The notes under the pieces are model-generated. The model saw only the letters and a list, made by a program, of their open reading frames with translations. It was not told where the DNA came from and ran no database searches. Below, piece after piece: positions 58,388 through 64,000 of a DNA stretch of 64,000 bases; within the stretch, counting starts at the first letter, position 1, and the number at the start of each line of letters is the position of its first letter. The stretch covers positions 124,001-188,000 of the forward strand of contig JACEUU010000001.1 in NCBI GenBank assembly GCA_024998755.1. The letters run 5' to 3'. The stretch comes from Vampirovibrio sp. GTDB taxonomy: Bacteria > Cyanobacteriota > Vampirovibrionia > Vampirovibrionales > JAJTHC01. The position numbers and the translations under genes were made by a program.

Positions 58388-58825
58388 TTAGCAAAGCACG
58401 AATAACTTACTTGCCCCATAAAGGGCTTGATTATCTCGATACCCTAAGAAAATAGGCTTTGCAAACGGGCGATTTTTACCCAATTGGTCTAACTGTTTAG
58501 CAGGGTCCGTCTGTGCCAATAAAAACGGATTATTCCCCGTAATAGCCTTAGATAATACCGCTTCAGGGCGGGTAACTCCCGAAATGCCCCCCAACGTAGC
58601 AATAGGTGCAGCCCCAGCAGTAGCCATTACAGGGGCTTTCGTCATTTCAAGCTGAAACGGGTTTGTTTTAGCCTGTGTATTCGTTTCACCCTGCCCATTT
58701 TGCGATGCCTGATTGCCCGTTTGCGGGGTAGAAGCCACTGGTGGGCGGTATTTTTGCGGGGTAAAAGGCTTGGGGGGCTGATAGTTGGAAAACAACTTGC
58801 TTTGAATAAAATCTAATACCATCAT
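58388..58825 (-). CDS. Lineage-specific hypothetical protein (145 aa)
   Basis: Starts with tandem ATG (MMVLDFIQSKLFSNYQPPKP). The first 60 residues are Pro/Gln/Thr/Asn-rich and disordered; a small-residue segment follows (APVMATAGAAPIATLGGISGV), and the end is FLGYRDNQALYGASKLFVLC. The stop TAA coincides with the target duplication of MITE copy 3, so the stop may be original or duplicated. It has no signal peptide and no recognisable domain. Confidence 0.65.
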   Translation of the reverse strand: MMVLDFIQSKLFSNYQPPKPFTPQKYRPPVASTPQTGNQASQNGQGETNTQAKTNPFQLEMTKAPVMATAGAAPIATLGGISGVTRPEAVLSKAITGNNPFLLAQTDPAKQLDQLGKNRPFAKPIFLGYRDNQALYGASKLFVLC

Positions 58826-58855
58826 GGTGAAAAGAACTTTCAGTTATCGCATTGT

Positions 58856-58920
58856 GTAGGGGTGGATTGCATCCACCCGATTCTTGCAATTTTAGGCGGG
58901 AGAATGCAATTCGTCCCTAC
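58856..58920. repeat. GTAGGGG-type hairpin repeat (65 bp)
   Basis: GTAGGGGTGGATTGCAT at one end and ATGCAATTCGTCCCTAC at the other, with an inner GGGTGG-type loop. Same size and ends as the element at 32003. A CTCATCC/GGAGAGGGG piece of the other repeat type follows at 58927-58950. Confidence 0.6.
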
Positions 58921-59042
58921 GGAGAAACCCTCATCCAACAGGAGAGGGGATAGATAAATTGGGTCTTTGTGCCAGCCCATTTCTACAGTGTGCTATAAAT
59001 TAACAAACCCCGTCATCCCCCAAAAGAAGCAGAAAAGAAAAT

Positions 59043-59076
59043 CCCTCCCTCTCGTGTTTCATCACCAAAGGGAGGG
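59043..59076 (-). terminator. Terminator after the 405-aa orphan
   Basis: CCCTCCCT (59043-59050) with AGGGAGGG (59069-59076); on the minus strand it is followed by ATTTTCTTTTC. Loop of 18 bases. Confidence 0.65.
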
Positions 59077-59101
59077 TTTTATTGTTTAAAGTTTTAACCG
59101 A

Positions 59102-60319
59102 CTACACTTGACCAGGGGCTTTGGTGTACTGGGCATCATAGTATGAAAAATTGGGTATATAAGAACCATCTGCCGTACCAGCTGAAGCACGGTTAGTTGG
59201 TAAATTACCATCATTCACTAATCTGAAACCAGCGTGGAACACGTTTTGTACATTTGGGGTTTCGTTATAAGTAACCACTGTTCTTGCTTCGTTTACACCT
59301 GGTAACGTAACGCCTGTGGCTACTTTAAACAATCCATCAGGAGAATTGTAAACATCGTCAGCAGGGTCTCCACCAGCAACTAAGCGGAATTGTTTGCCAC
59401 TAGCATCGGTTACAACTTGGGTACCACCATCTATACGAACATTCGCACCGTTACCAAATTGTAAATTATACTGTTTGTTAGCAACGTTCCCAGCAGGGTT
59501 AATTGCACCCACTAAACTGGTAATGTTAAGCCCACGAGGTGCCAAGCCCGCCACTGTAAAGCCATTGGCATTAGTTGCTTGTTGTGCTGCTGCAAAACCG
59601 TTAGGGTCAGCTTGTCCATTAAGAAAAGGAGCAAATGAACCACCTGCGATGTTAGCATTCTTACCGTCTTCAATGACATAGTTGTGATAGCCACCAGCTT
59701 GATCTACAACACCAGAGATCTCTTTGCCTGTTTTAGGATCTAAAATTTTAGTAACAGGGTCGCCAGCAACAATACCATAACTTAGTTTAGAATCAGTATA
59801 AACAGGAGGGTGCACTGGAGGGTACACTGGAGGGTACACTGGAGGATGCACAGGAGGGTACACTGGAGGAGTGTAAGTAGGTGGGTAATATTGTTTTTGA
59901 GGTACTACTGGAGGCTTAGGCATGGGTTGAGCAGGCACATAAGGTGTGTGATATTGCGTAGGAGGGCTATACTTAGGCATTTCGTAACGAGGTGCTTCAT
60001 AACGAGGAGCTGGTGTGTTATACACATTCATGGTGTTACCACCGTTGTAAATACCACCAGTTTGGCTTCCGTATTGACCACCACCAAAGAAGCTTGTAGG
60101 TGAAGTGAAGTTAGAACCAGAACCATATTGATTGTAGCCAGAACCGCTAGTTTGACCAAATTGGTTGCCTAAGAAGCTAGAACCAGCACCAAAGAAGTTA
60201 TTAGCACCAAAGCCGAAACCTTGTCCAATAGGTTGTTCTTGTCTGCGTGGAGCAGCAGGTTGCTGCATCATGTAAGGACTGGAAAAATTGTTAGAAGCAT
60301 AGTTATTGAAGTAATTCAT
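59102..60319 (-). CDS. Lineage-specific hypothetical protein (405 aa) with Gly/Asn/Gln- and PPVYPP-rich regions
   Basis: Residues 1-100 are Gly/Asn/Phe/Gln-rich (GFGFGANNFFGAGSSFLGNQ), residues about 130-180 are proline-rich with repeated PPVYPPVH units (DNA 59806-59873), and residues 185-405 form a structured region rich in Gly/Asp beta turns: GIVAGDPVTKILDPKTGKEI, VIRIDGGTQVVTD-like and FRLVAGGDPADDVYNSPDG. The last part resembles extracellular beta-solenoid or hemolysin-like folds but no named family fits. No signal peptide. A MITE lies 60 bases upstream of its start (60380-60524). Confidence 0.75.
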   Translation of the reverse strand: MNYFNNYASNNFSSPYMMQQPAAPRRQEQPIGQGFGFGANNFFGAGSSFLGNQFGQTSGSGYNQYGSGSNFTSPTSFFGGGQYGSQTGGIYNGGNTMNVYNTPAPRYEAPRYEMPKYSPPTQYHTPYVPAQPMPKPPVVPQKQYYPPTYTPPVYPPVHPPVYPPVYPPVHPPVYTDSKLSYGIVAGDPVTKILDPKTGKEISGVVDQAGGYHNYVIEDGKNANIAGGSFAPFLNGQADPNGFAAAQQATNANGFTVAGLAPRGLNITSLVGAINPAGNVANKQYNLQFGNGANVRIDGGTQVVTDASGKQFRLVAGGDPADDVYNSPDGLFKVATGVTLPGVNEARTVVTYNETPNVQNVFHAGFRLVNDGNLPTNRASAGTADGSYIPNFSYYDAQYTKAPGQV

Positions 60320-60379
60320 GGTTTATCTTTCTCGCTTTATAAGAATTAACAGGGGGGGAATGTGGAATATCAGTATTTA

Positions 60380-60524
60380 TGCCGATTCACAGATTGAATG
60401 TCGTTAGATGGAGACTAGGCACCAGCAAGTTAAAAACCGTAGGAGTACATAGAGGTAGGGTTGAGGATTTTTAACTTGCTGATAACAACGTATATGCTGA
60501 CGCCATTTAAACTGTGAATCGGTA
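60380..60524 (+). mobile_element. MITE family A, copy 4 (145 bp)
   Basis: Ends TGCCGATTCACAG and CTGTGAATCGGTA; left flank TTA, right flank TTC, so the duplication is imperfect. It is 90% or so similar by eye to copy 3, including the CAAGTTAAAAACC / GGATTTTTAACTTG pair. Probably one derives from a recent common source. Confidence 0.85.
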
Positions 60525-60656
60525 TTCGTAACCTTCGCTATAATTTACAGAGCTAGCTAGTTGTTAACTTGTTCTTAACGACTAGTTGTTTTAATAAAGA
60601 AATAGAGGAGCAGTAAATTGCTTAATTTTTGATTGTTTTTATAGAAATTGGTTTAA

Positions 60657-60677
60657 TTTGTAACAACCCGTTACAAA
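60657..60677. promoter_or_regulatory. Candidate operator palindrome upstream of the M16 gene
   Basis: TTTGTAAC-AACCC-GTTACAAA is a perfect 8-bp inverted repeat 108 bases before the ATG at 60785. Its half-site TTGTAAC is like the TGTAACA motifs at 13581, 49535 and the palindrome at 1208. Confidence 0.35.
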
Positions 60678-60784
60678 TAGACCCCGCACAAAATCGACAT
60701 CTTTTTGTTTTTATGTAATAAATATCTTATATGTAGTGTGATGTGCAAAAAATCCATACTTGAATACAAAGGCTTTATAAATTT

Positions 60785-63700
60785 ATGATGATGATGACCA
60801 CCGCTTCACAGTTGCCAACTGGCTATAACGCTGATTTTTCAACCCCTAGGGTTTCCCCAAAAGGGCTTCCCCAAAAAACAGGTAGCCGTAGTACGATTGT
60901 GCCAACAGGTGGGCTAGTATTACCTACACCTTTACAAGTACCCCAAAACAAAGAAAACGCTGGCTCGTCTGATGCTAAAAAAGGAACAAACAGTGTTGGC
61001 GGGGTTTTGGTAGCAGGTGGTTTAGCAACCCCTAAATTACTCAGTACTTACCCGCTAGTGGATGGTACAACCGTTTCGCATTATGTGTTAGGTAACGGGC
61101 ATCAAGTGTTATTGCACCAAACCAAAAGCCCAATTGTTACCTTGCGTACCCACATTAATGTAGGGTCTACCGTGGAAGACAAAGTATTTAAGCAAACCAA
61201 TATATACCCCAATACACAGTTTCCATCAGGCATAGCCCACCTAGACGAGCACTGCCACTTTTTAAGCACGCAACACTACCCCGAAAAAAATGCGTGGGTG
61301 CAACAAATTGAAGGCTTAGGGGCTAGCGAAAACGCCAGTACATCTGAAGAAGAAGTACAACACGAACTACATTTTAACCGAGAAGATTTGGGCAACGTAC
61401 TGCAACTACACGCCGAACAAGTGCTACGCGTAACCTATAACGACGCTGAAATTACCCAAGAAAAAAAGAACGTCATCAACGAATGTTCCGAACGAATGAA
61501 TAGTGGCATGGCGGAACTGTATAACCACGGGCAAGAATTACTGTATGACAGACCCTCGTTTCAAACTTTAGGCAACCGAAGCGATATTCTGCGAACCAAA
61601 GCAAAAGATTTGCAAGCCTTCAAACAAACTTATTACACACCCACCAATATGCTAACGGCCATTTCCGGCGATATTACCCCCGAAGAGGTGTTACCGTATT
61701 TAAATAAAACCTTTGGTTCAGTGCCTGCCACGCCACTACAAGGTGAAAACAAGGCTAGCTTAAAGCTGGCTTTGAAACCCCATGAAGTGCGGGAATTCAC
61801 GTTTACATCGCCCCATTTTATTTCAAGCGGAGCTACTTATTTAGGCTTTAAAGGGCCTGATAAACGCAATGTGAAAGATAGAATTGCCGTGGAAGTGTTA
61901 ACCAATCTGCTAGCAAATACCTCTCTTTCCCCCATGCAACGGGCTATTGTAGATGAAGGACAATTAGCCAATAGCATTGATTGCGGTGCTTCTGCCTACA
62001 AACAATCTGGCGATATTAGCTTTTTAATGAGTTCTAGACCCGGTAAAGAACACGAAGCCGTTAAAAAACTGTTTGAAGTGCTTGCCACCGTTGAAGAAAA
62101 AGGCTTTACTACCAAAGATTTAAAACAGGTGAAAGAAATGCTTTCGCATGACTATCAAGAAGCATTGCAAAACGGCAGTATTGTTTCTCGGTGTATTGGT
62201 AGCGAACAATTAACTAATTCACTTTCGTTTTTTACAGACTACACCAAGTACCTAAACGGCGTACCCAAAACCAGTCCTGAATACGCTAAATATGGCGATG
62301 GTGTAACCTTGGCAGATTTACAACGAGTGGCTAAAAAATATTTAGCCCTAGATTCCTATGCCTTAGTTTACGCCTTGCCCGGTACGCAACACCAAGAAAG
62401 TGAAAAACGCTCTTCTACCGATGGCGTCATGCCCGTTTTCCATGCCGAAGGCACAACCGTTAAACCCGTAGCCACCAAGCAACCTGAGCCTGAAAAGAAA
62501 ACACCCCCAGAAACGGGTAAAACGGTTGATAAATTAACGCAGAATACAGAAAAACAAACCACCACATCTGCTACCACCAAGGGGGATCATCCGCCTGCCA
62601 AAAGACGGTCGGGTAATACCTCGTTGCAGTTAGAAACGCATCAATCCAACGAAGGGGGCTTCCCTACTATTAAACGCTACCATAGCCCCGAAGAACAAAC
62701 TTGGTTAAACGCCCTAGCCAGTTTACCTTCAGATGCTTCGCCCCGTATTCGGAAAATTGACCTTTCCACCCAAGTTCCTAAAGATTTAGGCCCTATTGAA
62801 CTGAAAAAACTAAACAACGGCGTGCAAGGATATTTTCAACAAGCCAACCATCGTGCTACTACGACATTGGAAGTGGTATTTCCATTTTCAACCAACGACG
62901 AACGAGATATTTATTTAATTGGTTCGTTATTGACTGATTGCAGCCTGCAAAGCAAAGAACGTCAGCAAGTCTTAGCCTCTGAAGGCATCGAAATTTTTGT
63001 GCAAGGCGGTACAGATAAATTCAGCATTGGCATTAAAGGCCCTAAGGGTAGTGAGCCCAAGTTGCTGAATGAATTATTAGAAACCATTGCCCACCCTGTT
63101 ATTGACCGTAAAGAATATGATGCCAATAAGGCAACGGTGCTTGAAAACCTATTAACCTTAGGCAATAAATCTCAATTTAGGCTTGGGGAATTGATGGATA
63201 TTGCCAGTACGGGCATTAGCCATCCATATTCGCACAGTTTGAATCAAGAAATGAGAGATTTACAAAAAGCCACACCCGAAGGCAGTATGAAGCATCTTCA
63301 AAAAGCGTTACTTCACCCCGAACAGTTCCAGTTGGTGATGGTTTCTAGCTTACCCGTTGGGGCTCAAGTAGCGTTGTTGAATGATTCCGTTAAAGCAACG
63401 CAATGGCATACGGTTGCCAACCAACCACTTTATGAAACAAAGGAAACACCACCCGTTACCCCGTTAAATTTAAAAGCCCCTATTTTGGTTTCAAATAACG
63501 CAGCAGAACGCATTTCCATGCAACAAAAGTGGCTAGCCCCCTTGCCTGGTTCAAAAGATGAAGCCGCATTTACCGTGTTAAACCATATGTTGGGTGGCAT
63601 GATGGGCGTTTTCTTTAAAGTAATGCGTACCGAAAAAGGCTTAGTTTACAGCACCAGCACCAGCACAGAACGCAACCCGAAATCTGCTTATTTTACAGTG

Positions 63701-64000
63701 GCTGCTGATATCGATTTTGATAAACTGCCCCAAGCACTAGAGGGGTATCAACAAGCCATTGACCAATTAACTTCTGAACCACCTACTTGCGAAGAAGTGG
63801 AACGTGCTAAACGAGACTTGTTGCTTAGTATGCGGTCTACACGGGAAACTTCAACAGGGCTTGAAGCACTCAATAGTTTGGAATTAAAACGAGGGTTGCC
63901 CCCTGTGACTGTAGAAGACCAGTTTAAGCGGTATACGGATGTTACGGCTGAAGATGTAGAACGGGTGGCTAAAACCTATTTAGGCGATGGGGCTTGGACG
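60785..64000 (+). CDS. M16-family metallopeptidase, large two-unit form (3' end outside window)
   Basis: Frame open for 1072 codons to the window edge. Four ATGs (MMMM) open a low-complexity N-terminal region of about 75 residues. The first M16 unit has the inverted zinc site HLDEH (within GIAHLDEHCHFLST) and the downstream Glu in KKNVINECSERMN, so it should be active. A Pro/Glu/Lys/Thr-rich linker (about residues 545-620) joins it to a second, non-catalytic M16 unit with the family segments GGMMGVFFKVMRTEKGLVYSTST. Such proteins resemble pitrilysin-like and PqqL-like peptidases. No signal peptide is seen. The missing end is beyond base 64000. Confidence 0.9.
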   Translation, partial: MMMMTTASQLPTGYNADFSTPRVSPKGLPQKTGSRSTIVPTGGLVLPTPLQVPQNKENAGSSDAKKGTNSVGGVLVAGGLATPKLLSTYPLVDGTTVSHYVLGNGHQVLLHQTKSPIVTLRTHINVGSTVEDKVFKQTNIYPNTQFPSGIAHLDEHCHFLSTQHYPEKNAWVQQIEGLGASENASTSEEEVQHELHFNREDLGNVLQLHAEQVLRVTYNDAEITQEKKNVINECSERMNSGMAELYNHGQELLYDRPSFQTLGNRSDILRTKAKDLQAFKQTYYTPTNMLTAISGDITPEEVLPYLNKTFGSVPATPLQGENKASLKLALKPHEVREFTFTSPHFISSGATYLGFKGPDKRNVKDRIAVEVLTNLLANTSLSPMQRAIVDEGQLANSIDCGASAYKQSGDISFLMSSRPGKEHEAVKKLFEVLATVEEKGFTTKDLKQVKEMLSHDYQEALQNGSIVSRCIGSEQLTNSLSFFTDYTKYLNGVPKTSPEYAKYGDGVTLADLQRVAKKYLALDSYALVYALPGTQHQESEKRSSTDGVMPVFHAEGTTVKPVATKQPEPEKKTPPETGKTVDKLTQNTEKQTTTSATTKGDHPPAKRRSGNTSLQLETHQSNEGGFPTIKRYHSPEEQTWLNALASLPSDASPRIRKIDLSTQVPKDLGPIELKKLNNGVQGYFQQANHRATTTLEVVFPFSTNDERDIYLIGSLLTDCSLQSKERQQVLASEGIEIFVQGGTDKFSIGIKGPKGSEPKLLNELLETIAHPVIDRKEYDANKATVLENLLTLGNKSQFRLGELMDIASTGISHPYSHSLNQEMRDLQKATPEGSMKHLQKALLHPEQFQLVMVSSLPVGAQVALLNDSVKATQWHTVANQPLYETKETPPVTPLNLKAPILVSNNAAERISMQQKWLAPLPGSKDEAAFTVLNHMLGGMMGVFFKVMRTEKGLVYSTSTSTERNPKSAYFTVAADIDFDKLPQALEGYQQAIDQLTSEPPTCEEVERAKRDLLLSMRSTRETSTGLEALNSLELKRGLPPVTVEDQFKRYTDVTAEDVERVAKTYLGDGAWT

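Overview
The window is a 64 kb piece of bacterial chromosome, moderately AT-rich, with mostly housekeeping genes in short operons on both strands. Double-membrane envelope sugar genes (a gmhB-like phosphatase, NeuC-like and NeuD-like enzymes, a pyruvyl transferase), flagellar rod genes flgB and flgC, sepF next to yggS, queF, a UbiD-type decarboxylase, a DhnA-type class I aldolase, and many lineage-specific Pro/Asn/Gln-rich proteins would fit an uncultured lineage such as Vampirovibrionia (Melainabacteria). That placement is inference only; no rRNA is present.

Layout. 0-6 kb: pentapeptide-repeat protein, thrB, yidC, NeuC-like epimerase, nadC. 6.3-11.3 kb: two separate ATPase-plus-partner gene pairs that look like antiviral modules (ATPase plus TOPRIM protein; ATPase plus a 164-residue protein with an E-x(n)-E-x-K signature), separated by a UbiD-family gene. 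11.3-16 kb: metF, an orphan protein, then the most interesting locus: a 412-residue protein carrying nine TTxxxxEE repeats, convergent across a perfect 18-bp terminator stem with an ATP-grasp ligase. This matches the logic of graspetide (omega-ester peptide) biosynthesis of the plesiocin type. 16-22.7 kb: a truncated punA, queF, yggS-sepF, an orphan, tmRNA, flgB, flgC. 22.7-29 kb: gyrB, NeuD-like, msrA and a RloA/RloB-like pair. 29-35 kb: bioB, a nucleotidyltransferase and recG, with a fossil tandem duplication that left one damaged copy of each. 35-38.7 kb: mobile-element cluster (IS1-family remnant, intact IS5-like copy, second IS5-like copy split by a MITE and itself inserted in a host gene). 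38.7-46.6 kb: ligA, pheS, gmhB-like, tRNA-Asn, pyruvyl transferase, gapA, fba. 46.8-64 kb: orphan, sseA-like, HEAT-repeat protein, typA-hemY, nuclease lipoprotein, CCA-adding enzyme, three more orphan low-complexity proteins, and the start of a large M16 peptidase that runs off the end.

At least three families of small non-autonomous elements are present. Family A (four copies, 144-150 bp, mostly TTA target duplications) keeps paired stems by compensatory changes. Family B (two full copies of about 161-167 bp, plus shorter hairpins with similar ends) sits inside a transposase. Family C (two copies of 145 bp) carries a Shine-Dalgarno and start codon that open into the downstream host gene in both cases, giving unrelated proteins (YggS-like and rhodanese) the same 15-residue N-terminal start. 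Other genome habits visible here are runs of tandem ATG codons at gene starts, and a switch from C-rich to G-rich sense strand inside many, but not all, genes.
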